Shown: positions 21,301-35,518, counted from the first letter of the stretch. The stretch is DNA of 64,000 nt from Iris pallida (GCA_029216955.1 JANAVB010006998.1:62001-126000); one strand, 5' to 3'. Notes: generated from the sequence alone by a model not told the origin. A program made the numbers and translations.

Positions 21301-23756
21301 GAGAGGGTTAAGGGGTTTTTAATTCAGTTCTTAGTGCACAGGTTCATACATTTACCAATGTCAGTTTACTGTTTTCTCAAAAACCCAGGTTTTTCATGTT
21401 CAAGCCTTAGTTAAACTCAAGTTAACATCTTCTTAACATCAATTTCAGGTATCCTTTAACCCAGTTTTAAGTATCCATAACTCAGTTATATACAAACATT
21501 TCAAGGATCATTAACTCAGTTTTCAGACATTAGGATTTTCTCAGTTTATACATCTCTAAAACCCAATTCTCAGGTCTCTGCATGGTACCATTGTCAGTCA
21601 AGTGTAATAGGTAATTAGTGAAAGGTACACAACATTACAGTAATGGTTTTCAGGTTTAAATAACATGTGACAGTTCAAAAGTAATTTCAAAACCAATTCG
21701 AATCCAAGTATCAATCTCAGATTTTATGTACATACAACAATCAGTTGAAACACTCAAACCAATTTCAATATCCCAATCCTCAAACACAACTCTTAACAAA
21801 TATTTGAGCATTCTTATATATGTAATGAATTAATCTATGAAATTTAAATAGGGGATTTGGTTTGAAACACATTAATTTCAGAAAACCACACAGTTCAAGT
21901 ATCAGGAATCGACAGTTCATACAACCCAATTTCATTATCAAAACAACTCGAAAACCAATGCATTCATGGACAGTTGTGTCAGGTGTGTGTGTGTGTACAT
22001 GTGGAGGGTGTCCACGTGTCTAATGGGTCGAATAGGTCGTGTCCAAGTGAGTCGAGCAGCGTGTCCTACGTGCATATCAGGAATGAGATACAGTGTGTGT
22101 GTGTGTGAAGTGGTTGTCACTTGCGGGTTAGATTTCTCCTCGAATTCTCCATAAAATCAAACCAAACTCCATGTATGTCGTATCAGAAATTTCCCTTACC
22201 TTCCCACCAGGTGGCATGTCAAGTCGTGTCGTGTCCGATGAGAACTGGACACCCAACATCAGGGTAGCGCGCCACAGCCTCGTACACGCGTGTCATAGGC
22301 TCGTGCACCCGACACGACACCAGTGTCCTCGTTCACGTGTCCCTATGTTCGCCCATTGTAGGGCTACACAGTCGTGTCCCTGAAATACCATCACGACGTG
22401 TCCACGAAGGATACGAAGCTCGTATCGGACAGCACTTGCACGCTCGTGCAGTGCAGTGCAAATCGCGTGCTCACGCGATTACGTGTCCGATACGACACGA
22501 GTCCCTCTGAAACTTAGTGGCTGGCATGTCAGTCATTGCCCCTAGGTTCTGACCAAAAATGTTCATGTCTCGTGTCGTGTCCAGTGAGAACTGGACACGA
22601 GGTAGCAGGACAGTGAACCGTGGCCTCGTGCAAGTGTTCGTGTCCAATTTTGGACACGAAAAATAAACAAAAATCGACTCAGTCACTTGCAAAATTAATC
22701 CCATATATAGGGCAATAAATTCGTGAAATCAGTTTCAAAAATGGTTATAAAAACATTGGATTAGGCATTTCATCGAACACCGATTTATGTGGACTGATAC
22801 GTGTCCGATACGGACACTAAATGGACGTAGTTTCCTACCAAACTTGACCCACAGCTAGGGTATACCTAGATGAATGCATCTATGGAAAGAAAACTAGAAT
22901 TTGAATAGGTTTGATGGGTATTACCTATTGAGGGTGAAACCTCAATTTAGAGCTTTTTAAATGAGGGCTCATCTACAACTTGCGACGTTCCTGAGCCTCC
23001 GAATCCTCGCTAGCTACCCACTAATGGTGTCCTCTACTGTAGTAGAGTCCAATACAAGAGACTAGGCTCAATTTGGGATTGTTTTGGATATTTGGGGAGG
23101 AATTAGGGAAGAACACAAAAGGAGGCAATTTAAATGATTTAAAAAAATGCTAAAGGGTTAATGTGTTGTATCTATAGAGGGGGGTGTTTGATGGCTGCCA
23201 TTAGGTTAGGGTTAGGGTTTAGGATGAGTGGTCAAGGCTTCTCCAACAAATTCAAGACAATCTAAAGGCTCACAATTAAAGTAACCTTTCTTAACCTTTA
23301 GCCCAAAATATATTTCTAACAAATATCTAGATATTACCCTAATTTGATTACTTAATTGAAACCCTCTAACTTAGTCTCTAGGGTCATGATTAACAATCAA
23401 GATTAGGCTAACTTCTAGGTCAAGTCTCAATTAATTTAACTAACACATATTTAATTAATATAATTTACAATTTCACAAAAGTGTCAAAATGACCAAAATA
23501 CCCCTAGGCTTAAAAGTAGAAATTTGTAATCCTAAACACATGATTAGGTCTCCTTGGTCATGATTAGTCTTCTAGGTCATGCATGACTGAGGTTACACTA
23601 GCAAAACACCAATTTCACATTTCACTCAATTAAATAGTTTTAAAATAACTAAAAATCACCAAAAATCATATCATGACTAAAATCAATTATTTTAATGATT
23701 TAAAATACAAAAGTTCAAAAATACCCTTATTTTAGAAAAGTGGGTGTTATATTATA

Positions 23757-24384
23757 AATTTGTATGCATTTATTTATTGTATATCACTGTGTATTTATTT
23801 TCAGTTCTTTTAACTGCACCATTATTACAGTTCCTGATCTAGTGGCTGCTCAGTGATATTAGTTGTATTTTGTTATTATCCTTTGATTGCATATGGACCT
23901 AGCGTTAAGGGACTACCACTAGTTTAGTACATTACATAAACTTTGACACTGATGTGCCACGAGATGTATGAGTTGTGAGTAGCATATAGCATCCAGACTT
24001 GTGTGTTGGCTGATCACTGATGCGTGTAGGACGTGCGTTAGGTCTAACTGTCAATAATTGTATGTTAGAAGACTTGACGGTTAGTAGTATTTCATTGTCG
24101 TGGATGCGACATGAAAGGTATATTGGGTGGGGAGAACATTTCCTTGTCGTATGGGCTTCGATTGTACTTCACTTGTAACCCGGAAGCTCTACTGGAGATA
24201 CGGGTATGATTAGCCTCTCAGGTTTGCCACTGTCATTTTTGAAGGTCATGCGCTCAGGTCAATGGTGCCCAAGTGTGGACGATACCAGATCTCATTTACA
24301 GCCAGGGCGTATGCGACAAAAGGTTTGTTCTTAACTGCATGTTCACTTTAGTATGGTTAGGTTACCTTATTTATGCCTTGTCAC
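23757..24384. other. Right flank of E1, no gene seen
   Basis: Unique-looking non-coding DNA interrupted by E1. It ends where homology to the E2 LTR begins. Its style (short moderately GC-rich blocks such as GTGCCACGAGATG) recalls LTR U5 sequence. No coding frame is supported. Confidence 0.45.
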
Positions 24385-26219
24385 TTTCTATATGCACCAT
24401 AGATTACATACTATGGAACCTACATATTCATTACAAGCCATACTTATACATGCTTACATTAGATAGGATACATACACCTCATATATCATTATTTGAACAT
24501 TTACTCATGCTTGCATTCTCTATTTAGTTACATAATGTATATACATTAACATGGGTTAAAATCAAATAGAACATTATATTACACACAAGGGTGCACAAAA
24601 TGCATATGCCGAATAGTAACTCCTACTAATAATGAATAATGTACCATCTCAGCATGAATTAAAATTTAGGATTAAAGTATGTTATAGATCTATGTGTTAG
24701 CTTTCCGAAACTTTAAACGGATCGCATTTTCGTTTCCGGAAACTCCCGGAATCGCGAAAACACCGAGAACGCGTTTGTCTTTCGTACAGCTGACACTCAA
24801 ATAATTCTCCAGAAAGTTACAGAAATAATTAGTCCTATTAATACATGTTTTTGGAAATCTAACTTCAATACGCTTCTTTTAAAAAAACGGAAGATTAAAC
24901 CGAGCTTTGAGCTAGAAGTTATGACATTTCTAAGTTAGGGCTGAAATTAAAAACGTGGATAAAAATCATGACGGATTTAGATAGTTTGAGCCAAAAGAAT
25001 ACACAATATATATCCTAATTATCCACAACAATAATAGCAATAATAATATGAGGAACCACACTCACAAACTTGATTATATAATCATCATGAACCATTTATT
25101 ACATATATAAATATAGATACACTCTCATTACAATATATATATATAAATCTATATATGTAACATGAACACATCCACAACACAAAGGACACTCCTATGACCT
25201 CCAAATGGACACAAAATGGACACAAATGGAGATACAACCATGGGGGTCATTCCTATGGGTTCAAAATAGACCTATATGCATGAGGAAATGAAAAGGAGAA
25301 GGAATTTATACCTCCCGGTAGATCGAATCGAAGAAAAACCTTCCCGGAGCGACACCGACACGTAGAGATTCCAAAAGGACACAAACGAGCTCCGAATCCT
25401 TCCAAACTTGGGTAGCTTCCTCCTTGGCTAGAATGGAGAAGGAAAGAAGAAGATTTGGTGGTGAAATAGAAGGATTTGGTGGAGAAATTGCTAGGGATTG
25501 CTCTCTAGGAATTTGGGGAAGAACAAGAGAGAGAAAAATAGATGGATAATGACAAATGGGAGGCTCAACCCTATCCTTATTGTGGCTGGCCATAAAGGTG
25601 GTTTTGTCCTATTAGGAAAAGTCTAAAAACCCCTACTAACCTATTCTATGAGTATTAGGAAAGGGCTAATTGGTTGGGGCTAAATTAGTCATTCTAAAGT
25701 CTCTAATCACACTAACCTTATCCATAATAATTAGTCTAACCTCTAATTAAAATATTTCTATCATGTGGACTAAAATTAATATCATGTGGGCCATGCCTAA
25801 CTAGTGTGTGGGTTCCACTAGAGTCAAACTACCCCCGGGTCCCCGTTTCAAGTCGGATTGAGTTGAAATTCGAACCCGACTCAAATAACCCCAAAACAAT
25901 ATCATAAATAATAAAATAATATCAAAATAATTCAAAGAGGTCAAATACAAAAATATCCTTTGGCCAAAAATGACATTAAAATATCATAATCACATGGTTA
26001 GGCTCTAGGTCAAACAATCTCTAGGATTTCACTAGCAAAACGTCAAAACCACAAGTCATTGATTTAAATAATTTTAAAATGATTTAAAATCACCAAAAAT
26101 TATATCATGAATTAAATATCATTATTAAAATAATTATAAACACGAAATTTCAAAATTACCCTCAATCAGAAAATTAAAATAAAATAAAAAAAATCAACCC
26201 GAAATTTAGGGTGCTCACA
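24385..26219 (-). mobile_element. Truncated 3' LTR of element E2
   Basis: It aligns closely with 30985-32815 of the complete E2 LTR, from CTATATGCACCAT to GGGTGCTCACA, but lacks about 2 kb of the U5-side half. The break near 24385 abuts the E1 right flank. Confidence 0.88.
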
Positions 26220-26232
26220 TCCTACCCACCTT
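26220..26232 (-). other. Polypurine tract of E2
   Basis: The sense sequence AAGGTGGGTAGGA abuts the LTR start TGTGAGCACCC and follows TTTCGAGGACGAAATTT, parallel to E1. Confidence 0.65.
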
Positions 26233-28882
26233 ATAAAAATTTCGTCCTCGAAATTAAAATGTTCGTAATCCTTCTAGGTCAAACCCCCACAATCAAATCC
26301 CAGAACTTAAATAAATCATACCATCAAAAGGACGACATACAGGGTCATGGCATACGGTGGTAGTGAAAGTCTCATCTAGGTATACTAGTCATGCTAAACC
26401 AAAACGGTCATAGGGTATCAAAACACACAAGCAATATAGGGTGCTAAACAAAAGTTACAAAAACAACAAACCATCAAAACTGTAAGGCAGTCTACTATCC
26501 TATATGAAAACTGATACTTATCATAAAAATAAAAAAAAAGTAACTACCCATTATCTTTAAAGGGTTCAGAAAAAAAAAAATCAAAATCAAAGTTAAGGAA
26601 TGAAAGCCAATTCCATGGAAAATTTCCAATCACAATACGTATTAAGAATATTTAGTCTCCATACGATCTAATTTGATCAAATTGGGAAAAATCAAGATTT
26701 AGGCAATATGGAGGACAGGTTCAACAAAGTCTGAGATCGAGCATACAAGGATAGAGATTCAGGTCACAATCAAATTTAATTCAATTAAGTACAACACAAG
26801 ATATAAATATGATAAGAAAAGATAATCGAAGTCGATTTGGTCGGATTAAGGAAACTAGGATTCAATGATATTGAAAAACCCCTTTTAGAGAAAACAGGAA
26901 AAGATTTCATACGAAGTCAGCAAATCATCCCTCTCTAATACTATCAGTTTATCATTTGCCAAACCATATTCTTTTTTTTTCTTCTCACAAGTCCCAATAT
27001 GAAAATCAACCTCTATATAACTATCATCGAAATTTTATAACCTTCAGTCATCTAAACCTTTACCACAATCACCATAGACAAAATCTTTAACTTCCAAAAC
27101 ATTTTCCACGAAACATACCCCTCTTTTTAGGAGTCAACACTTATTCATTTAATCAAAATTTCAAATTCCTTCACCTCGTTTTAAATTAGATCCGAAACCT
27201 CTAAATCCAGTTTATGGAATCCTTGGACTTGTTTAAATCGAGTCTCGTATTCACTAAACTCCAATACCACTATGTCACACAAAATTTATTCTTTTTTATA
27301 AATCAACCTTCATATTTTCTTCAACGTTTACCTTCAAATATTTTTTTTGAATTCTACAATTTTCTTCCAATCATCTAAAATAATTTCTATAACGTAAAAT
27401 CCTTGTGTTCTCTCTGTCTCTAGTCACCCTCTTACAATATCTAGTTCAATTTCGCATAATCATTTTATTCGATTAAATTCTCCTTTCCATCTCTAAATTT
27501 TTACATAGCCTTGTAATAGTTCCCAAGAATCAATAACAAAGATTTTTAAGTGCTCAAAACTAGGCTGACCTTAAACATCCTCATTAGTTTTGAAATACAT
27601 CCATGAATTATTCAAAACCCACTTTCTGTGATTGTTTTTAAATTGATAACATTTATCCCTCGATTTCATTTTAAACCTTTACCACATCTCCATTTTAAAT
27701 TTTTCATATTTGACATCCAACACTCTGATTCCTATAAAATCATCATATGATAACCAATTACATCATTTTCGAACTAGATGATTTACATCACTTTCTCAAC
27801 ATTTCTCAGATAAAAAATGATATAAAGATTCAAGAGTTTTCAAGGTATAGCTGACAGAATTATATATGAGACAGGGAATTGATATAATCAGGACAGGTAT
27901 ATAAGACAAGGAATGATGGTAGTAAAAATATTGGAAGGAAAAGAATGATAATAGAATCTGTTCTGCTTATCTATTTAAAAGAGGGACCCATTTTTTTTGA
28001 AACAAGAATTATAATACCAAATCTAAAATAAGACCTAGCAAAATCATTGGTTTATTGTATTAAGAAGAAATAAATTTTTGTAAAAAGTTACACAAGGTTT
28101 ATAAAAATAGCTAAAGCTACATTCTAAGTAAACAATGAGAAACAAAACAAAACAAAACAACAATAATTTCTTCTCTTTTTTTTTGAATGACTGAAACAAA
28201 AGTAGCAAAAACATGTTCGAAAATATTTAAGGTACAATCTGATAATCATATGCGTCTATCCAAAATCATGGTACTCTAAATCCTCGTCATACTAGTGAGC
28301 AAGGCTACGATAATCACAGAGTCCTTGACTTATGCACATACCTCTAGAATCATGGTATTTAATATTTTCACGATGCCGCTAGCTTGGCTGCGAAAACCTT
28401 AAATTTCCACACCTGAGAAATATATCCAAAATCAGACTATATGTCCTCACCATGCTGGCTAATGTAACTATATAAGACAAGATTTCCATAACTTAGATGA
28501 CCTAGCCCATATAATTTCATCTTGCCAAAAATTAAATTAAATCAACAATGAATACAAAAAAAAATCAAATTTATCAACGAACATCAAAATTCAGAAATGA
28601 ACAAAATCCTTCAAATCATATAACCACAAACTCGGATGCTACAGCTAACATCAAGATTCAAAATTCTACAACCTTCATCAAATTCAATAAATACAAACTC
28701 AAATTCAATAATAATACATCAAAATCAAATTCAACAACAAAAAGTAAAGATAAATCAAATCAAGGAAAAGAGTTTTCAAATCGGAGTTAAACAAGATTCT
28801 CAAGGGTCGTCCCAGGAATCTCTCAAGGGATCCTAATTGTGATTGAGTATCTTCAAGATATATCCTATTCCTACTGCAGGCT
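26233..28882 (-). mobile_element. Non-coding internal region of E2
   Basis: About 2.65 kb of AT-rich DNA with no gag or pol signature. The ends match the E1 internal region (3' block 26330-26420, 5' block 28240-28860). The middle (26600-28150) matches nothing else in the window. Small frames rich in K, N and S (28548-28836) are composition artefacts. Confidence 0.7.
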
Positions 28883-28912
28883 GTAGTGGTACTCAAATTC
28901 GAATACCACTAC
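28883..28912 (-). ncRNA. Leader hairpin of E2
   Basis: Sense arms GTAGTGGTATTC and GAGTACCACTAC, loop GAATTT. The arms equal those of E1 and the loop differs. Confidence 0.7.
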
Positions 28913-28920
28913 ATAAACGC

Positions 28921-28938
28921 GACCTGCATGGGCCACCA
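28921..28938 (-). other. Primer binding site of E2, tRNA-Ile type
   Basis: Identical 18-nt site to E1 and E3 (TGGTGGCCCATGCAGGTC), again 9 nt from the LTR end. Confidence 0.7.
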
Positions 28939-28947
28939 CTAAAAACG

Positions 28948-31900
28948 TGTCACGACCCGCACCCACCGTGAGGGTATGAGTACGTAACAACGCCCAGCCT
29001 ACGCCGCAGTGTCGGCGGTAGAACGCTGTTCTAGGTCATGAACTATAACTAGCATAATATGAATACTCTCCATAAGGAAGCTAACACAGAGGTACAACTC
29101 AATCACAATCTAAGGTAGAATGATAAAGATAGATAAACATGAAATCTAAAAGAGATACAGGAGATAGAAGTCTAAGTGTCTAAGATACATAATTCCAGAA
29201 ATACATCTCAAAACTCAAATACAGTAATCCACAAGTAAATACAACTCCAGATAAAATGAAATAACTATCTAAACAACCTCTATTGTGTCTCCTCTAGGCT
29301 AGCAGGCAAACTCCAAGCTATCTGTAAAATTTATCAACAGGTCCAGTCAGGACAGGAACGAGCACATCTCATCTAGAAAACCCAAGTAAATGACAGAGAA
29401 CTATAAAGCACTTATAGGCAGTTGTATTGATGAAAATGGCAGTTTATATTCAGGTGATGGTAAGAAAGACAGATAAGGTGCAAGGAAAGTAAATAACTAA
29501 ACAAGAGAAAAATCATAGCAATGAAGTCTGTAAAAATAGAACTAGCTGAACCAGGATAATATGATATAAAGTCCAGACAACAATGTAGACCAGTGTAACT
29601 CCAAAGTAAGTCCAGTACAAGATGAATCTAATACAAGATGAATCCAGTAAGGGACGATTCCAGTCATAGTGATCAATGATTCCAGGGTGAGTCCAGCCTA
29701 TACTCTAGCAGTGTATTTTAAAATACCGAGATCGACATGTAAACGGCTGTGGGTAATCCGGCACACCTCTCACTGATCAGGCGAGAGATGGCTATCATTC
29801 CAGTAGATTCCAGTAGGGGTGATTACAGTAATGGGGTATGTTTACATGTCTTACTCTAGTATTTCCCCTCCCAGTAAGTGAATCCAGAATTTCGATACAA
29901 TGATTCAAGATGAGTCCAGCCAAAATATAATGATACCAGTAAATGATTCCAGTAAATGATTCCAGTAAATGATTCCAGCAGGTGATTCCAGTAATAGAAG
30001 CCAGAAATGATGATACCAGTAATAGAGGCCAGAAAATAAATATGTGTCGTATACATGAATCCAGTAATATCCACACGTGTTATAACAGAGAATCGCATAC
30101 AACTAACTAGAACTGAAATACAGTAATTGACAAATAAATGAGAGAACTATCAGAGAATGTACTCGCCTGATATCTGAATGTCCAAGATAAAAATACTGTC
30201 CGAGGAGAGGTGTCTGGCTCCTAATTAGAACAGCATAAGTCACAACATGTCCAGAAGGGTAATATAAAGCACTACAATGCATTCTACATGAATCTAGGTC
30301 AAACTAGGATAAAGTCAACCCTTGGTCAACTCTGGTCAACTGTACTAGTCAAACTAGGTCATGACCTAATCCAGCAAGTCTTACTAGGCCTAACCAAGAC
30401 TATCCTAGCAAACACACATCAATACAAGGCTATACAAGCCAACATACACCCAACTCTATATAGCATGCAATTATTCAATACTCAAATAGGCAAGAATTCA
30501 CATTGGATATACACTAGGTAATCTATTACTTTAAGCTATATATGTCTACACATATATACACATGCATATATTGGTATTCAATATTATGTCTATAATCGTG
30601 GCATTTCAAATGGTTATATAAACTTATATATTACAACACAATATGCTAACATATATATAATATACATACATAGCTAAGTTAACTGTATTCATAAATACTT
30701 ATTTAAGAGGCTATGTGTGTGTATGTGAACATGACAAAGGGGCAAGTGAGGGTTAAATGGGCATACATAGTGTATACATATCAAAGAGTGTCAAAGTGTA
30801 AGTGAACAATGTGTCAAGTGTGATAGTGTCAACATAGTGTAAGGGGGTACATGAGGTAATATAGGATTTGTGTTAACATAGAACATTACATCTCATTAAC
30901 TTGTATATTTCATACATTACATCTATTATTACATTACATTCATGCTTGCATTCATTCATCATTTATTTATTCTCTTGCACTACTATATGCACCATACATT
31001 ACATACTATGGAACCTACATATTCATTACAAGCCATACTTATACATGCTTACATTAGATAGGATACTTATACCTCATATATCATTATTTAAACATTTACT
31101 CATTCTTGCATTCTCTATTTAGTTACATAATGTATATACATTAACATGGGTTAAAATCAAATAGAATATTATATTACACACAAGGGTGCATAAAATGCAT
31201 ATGCCGAATAGTAACTCCTACTAATAATAAATACTGTACCATCTCAGCATGAATTAAAATTTAGGATTAAATTATGTTATAGATCTATGTGTTAGCTTTC
31301 CGAAACTTTAAACGGATCGCATTTTCGTTTTCGGAAACTCCCGGAATCGCGAAAACACCGAGAACGCATTTGCCTTTCGTACAGCTGACACTCAAATAAT
31401 TCTTCAGAAAGTTACAGAAATAATTAGTCCTATTAATACATGTTTTTGGAAATCTAACTTCAATACACTTCTTTTAAAAAAAACGGAAGATTAAACCGAG
31501 CTTTGAGCTAGAAGTTATGACATTTCTAAGTTAGGGCTGAAATTAAAAACGTGGATAAAAATCATGACGGATTTAGATAGTTTGAGCCAAAAGAATACAC
31601 AATATATATCCTAATTATCCACAACAATAATAGCAATAATAATATGAGAACCACACTCACAAACTTGATTATATAATCATCATGAACCATTTATTACATA
31701 TATAAATATAGATACACTCTCATTACAATATATATATATAAATCTATATATGTAACATGAACACATCCACAACACAAAGGACACTCCTATGACCTCCAAA
31801 TGGACACAAAATGGACACAAATGGAGATACAACCATGGGGGTCATTCCTATGGGTTCAAAATAGACCTATATGCATGAGAAAATGAAAAGGAGAAGGAAT

Positions 31901-32815
31901 TTATACCTCTCGGTAGATCGAATCGAAGAAAAACCTTCCCGGAGCGACACCGACACGTAGAGATTCCAAAAGGACACGAACGAGCTCCGAATCCTCCGAA
32001 ACTTGGGTAGCTTCCTCCTTGGCTAGAATGGAGAAGGAAAGAAGAAGATTTGGTGGTGAAATGGAAGGATTTGGTGGAAAAATTGCTAGAAATTGCTCTC
32101 TAGGAATTTGGGGAAGAACAAGAGAGAGAAAAATAGATGGATAATGACAAATGGGAGGCTCAACCCTATCCTTATTGTGGCTGGCCATAAAGGTGGTTTT
32201 GTCCTATTAGGAAAAGTCCAAAAGCCCCTACTAACCTATTCTATGAGTATTAGGAAAGGGCTAATTGGTTGGGGCTAAATTAGTCATTCTAAAGTCTCTA
32301 ATCACACTAACCTTATCCATAATAATTAGTCTAACCTCTAACTAAAATATTTCTATCATGTGGACTAAAATTAATATCATGTGAGCCATGCCTAACTAGT
32401 GTGTGGGTCCCACTAGAGTCAAACTACCCCCGGGTCCCCGTTTCAAGTCGGATTGAGTTGAAATTCGAACCCGACTCAAATAACCCCAAAACAATATCAT
32501 AAATAATAAAATAATATCAAAATAATTCAAAGAGGTCAAACACAAAAATATTCTTTGGCCAAAAATGACATTAGAATATTATAATCACATGGTTAGGCTC
32601 TAGGTCAAACAATCTCTAGGATTTCACTAGCAAAACGTCAAAACCACAAGTCATTGATTTAAATAATTTTAAAATGATTTAAAATCACCAAAAATTATAT
32701 CATGAATTAAATATCATTATTAAAATAATTATAAACACAAAATTTCAAAATTACCCTCAATCAGAAAATTAAAATAAAATGAAAAAAAATCAACCCGAAA
32801 TTTAGGGTGCTCACA
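28948..32815 (-). mobile_element. 5' LTR of E2 (3,868 bp)
   Basis: It runs on the plus strand from TGTCACGACCCGCACCCACC to GGGTGCTCACA. The U5 end matches E1 and E3 closely (CTACGCCGCAGTGTCGGCGG), but the sense start is TGTGAGCACCC instead of TGTAACACCC and the middle is largely different. The right flank is TCTCC (32816-32820); no matching left copy is possible because the other LTR is truncated. Confidence 0.9.
29930..29994. repeat. 13-bp minisatellite in LTR of E2
   Basis: Five units of ATGATTCCAGTAA with few changes. Scattered GATTCCAGT words extend from 29580 to 30065. It occupies the same slot of the LTR as different repeats in E1, E3 and the solo LTR. Confidence 0.9.
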
Positions 32816-34164
32816 TCTCCTAAAGGAATACAAGGTCAAGTAGACTTCTATAAATTATAGTATAATACAAGATACTTCCAATCTATAGTATGTCACAAAT
32901 CAAGTCAATCAATCAATATCAAGATCGAATAATCTGCTATAGGACGTCGTAGTACAATGTAAGATACTCCCAATCTATAGTATGTCTCAACTGTAGTACA
33001 ATGCAAGGTACTCCCAGTCAAGAATGGTCAAGTCAAGAACAAGGTGTAGAACTGGCAACTCTATCACAAGACACGATAACACAAAGAAGACCAATAGACA
33101 AACAATATTGAATATCCTATAAGTGCACGTAAATCTAGAAACAAGTAAAAAAGTCGATGACAAACTAATCACAATATGAGAAATAGGTAATCGTATGGAA
33201 GAAGTACAATAGAAAGAAAATAATATAAATACTGCACTTGTTCGATAAGGTATACTTGTATGGTGGTAGCACGAAAAACCAACAATATACCGTCAACTGG
33301 TAAGCCATAAAGTCCAAATCTCACAACTGTCTCCAAAAGCTGAAATAGACATTACCAATATTTTCAGAATAGTCAAATTAGTTAGGATTACCTGTCCTTA
33401 AGTCCAATTCTGGACACAGGAGCAAAACGGTAATTTTGGGTCAAAACGGTATCCGCCATTGGACCCGCTTTGTACCGAAAAGCGTACCAGAGTCAATGGT
33501 CTCTAAAGTCGTCAAACTATATTTCTACGAATTCAATTTGATGATACGAATCCAACCGTATGTCCAAAGTTGGATTTCGGTTGGCCGTGCACAAAATCGC
33601 CCGTTCAGTCGGATCGTGGGCCAGCAAAACGGCGATCCGATCAACTGTCTCAGAATCGGACCAAACTTGGCATACAGGACCAGAAAAATAATACGTTCTT
33701 TTTGGGCTCAGTTTGTGATGTGTGCAGTGTAAAGTAAATTGAGCTAGTTAAATCGAAGCGAAGGGGGTTAGGTTGTAGTTGTACCTGATCAATCGAAACA
33801 CGACTCGATGGAGCAACGAGGAAGATACGGTGACACAAACTTGCTGCAACTCCTACCATTGCTGTTGTTGCTGTGCTCTACTCACGTCCGGCCGTACGTC
33901 CACCGGCGGCCGGAAGCACTCAGGCAGCCACGCGGTGGCCCTGGCACGCACAACATCCAGGGGCGTACGGGGTCGCATGGGGTTGGTGGGATTGGTGTTT
34001 TTCTAAGGTTTCTTCCTCCCTCTGTTACTCTCTATATAGGAACTATTTGTTCCTTTGGGGTCGTCCTGCTCGGTTTTGTTCGAGCTGGGCTGCTGTTTAC
34101 TCCTTCTTCTTTTTCTTTTTTGTCTTTTTTGTCTTTTTCTTTTCTTTAATTTCCTTTTATATAT
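32816..34164 (-). mobile_element. LTR-like segment, minus orientation
   Basis: No coding region is supported. Positions 32830-33020 hold about three imperfect repeats containing AAGATACTCCCAATCTATAG. Further right a minus-strand TATA (CCTATATAGA, 34040-34031) is followed in sense direction by a GC-rich stretch (33870-33990), the layout of a long LTR. A C/T-rich tract (34098-34150) borders the copia gag relic. Confidence 0.4.
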
Positions 34165-34548
34165 TAAATTACATCAAGAAGTTTCTAAATGTCATGTGAT
34201 GTAACACATATAGATACTCTATTACACTCAATCTTGTCAATGGCACAGAATAGTGCATTGATCGCACTTACGTTTAGGCTGGCTTTTGTCTGCTCTAGAT
34301 CTGTGTATCTATTATGTAGCTTGTATAGAAGATTACCATCAATCACTATTCTAGGTGGCCGTCTATGACTATAGACTAGATATCAAAGTGAAGAGATTTC
34401 AGGAAGAAACTCATTCATATTTTCCAGTAGGTATATTTTGTTCCATCAAATAGTGGGGGCCTATTTGTGGATTTCCCTTTACCGATGATTATAGATTGCA
34501 CGACTACCATCTGTATTCTTTCTAGAGGGTTATATTTGAATATAACCT
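34165..34548 (-). pseudogene. Ty1/copia gag N-terminal relic
   Basis: Minus-strand codons read NRPPLFDGTKYTYWK, then degenerate segments including SIVIDGHLE, NALFCAIDKIEC and ICVTSHDI, the typical start of plant copia gag. There are several stops, and the sequence ends abruptly near 34165. A primer site lies immediately upstream, so this is the 5' remnant of a copia element. Confidence 0.82.
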
Positions 34549-34560
34549 GCTCTGATACCA
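34549..34560 (-). other. Primer binding site of the copia relic, initiator tRNA-Met type
   Basis: The sense sequence TGGTATCAGAGC is the standard complement to plant initiator tRNA-Met. It lies between the LTR and the gag relic. Confidence 0.88.
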
Positions 34561-34562
34561 AT

Positions 34563-35518
34563 TATAGGACCGTTGAGCACCTCTAGAAGGGAGTGAATAG
34601 AGTGCATGTGTGCAGCGGAATAAAAATCACCTCTAAAAATATTTAAGGCAATAACAATCTAATATGAAGTAGGCAGTATTTAACTAAATGTGTAATATAA
34701 ATAAGTTTAGAGAAGCAAACACAAATAGCAAGGTTTATATTAGTTTTCTTCTGAGAGAACTAGTCCAGTCTAGAGTACTCTAGCTTAATGTTGAATCCAC
34801 TATCTCGTAAAACACAAGCTTTGAGTCTAAAGCGCTTACAGCTCCTTATAGCACGTGCTTTTTATGCCAAGAGCACTACTTCAACTTGCAAGACTTTTGT
34901 CCGAAGGCCTTGCCGACTTCTGGAACAGTATGAAAACTGAGATGTTTTTAAGCCTTTTGTACAACTAGACTAAACTTCTAGATTGAATCGAAACTGGCAA
35001 CGGCTTGGCTAGAAGTTGTAAAGCTCTTATTTGAAAGCAAAAAAATCTTTGAAAACACTAGAATGAATAGAGAAGAGAAGAGATGATTAAGTGAATAGAA
35101 TGAAGAATTCTCCTCTATTTATAGTATTTTCTTGGAAAGAACTCGGGCAGGGTTCGGTAGTCCAATGTTCAAAAATTTGAACGTTTGGAGCATGTTCTTC
35201 AGGATAACCTGATCCCTCGGGAACTGGGTCAGGGGGACCAAGTTCGGTCCGAGTTCGGTTGTCCTGTTTTCAGAAAGTGTTCATGAAGAACAGGCTTGGA
35301 TTTGGGGCCTTTTGAATTGTGGACTGGATTTTGTCGATTGATCAAAGGAAAATTTGGGTAGGCTATTTTGTAAGTGGAATTATAGCTGAGCCAGGTGCCA
35401 ATCTCGATCAACCACACATTTTTTGTAGACTCAATAAATTAGAAATTTCATAATAACATGGAAAAAAAATGTCTTAATCAGCGACACAGTTATCATGGCA
35501 AAGACATTGAATATAACA
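34563..35518 (-). mobile_element. 5' LTR of the copia relic (limits provisional)
   Basis: The LTR lies directly upstream of the primer site. A minus-strand TATA, CTATAAATAG, is at 35124-35115. The proposed sense start is TGTTATATTC at 35518 and the end is GGTCCTATA at 34563. No second LTR or target duplication is available to fix the ends. Confidence 0.55.

Noticed and set aside
25306..25593. 95-codon minus-strand frame repeated at 31901-32188
   Set aside because: The two copies are the same LTR position in E2, so the repetition reflects LTR duplication. The frame does not extend to the related E1/E3 LTRs and has no recognised motif.
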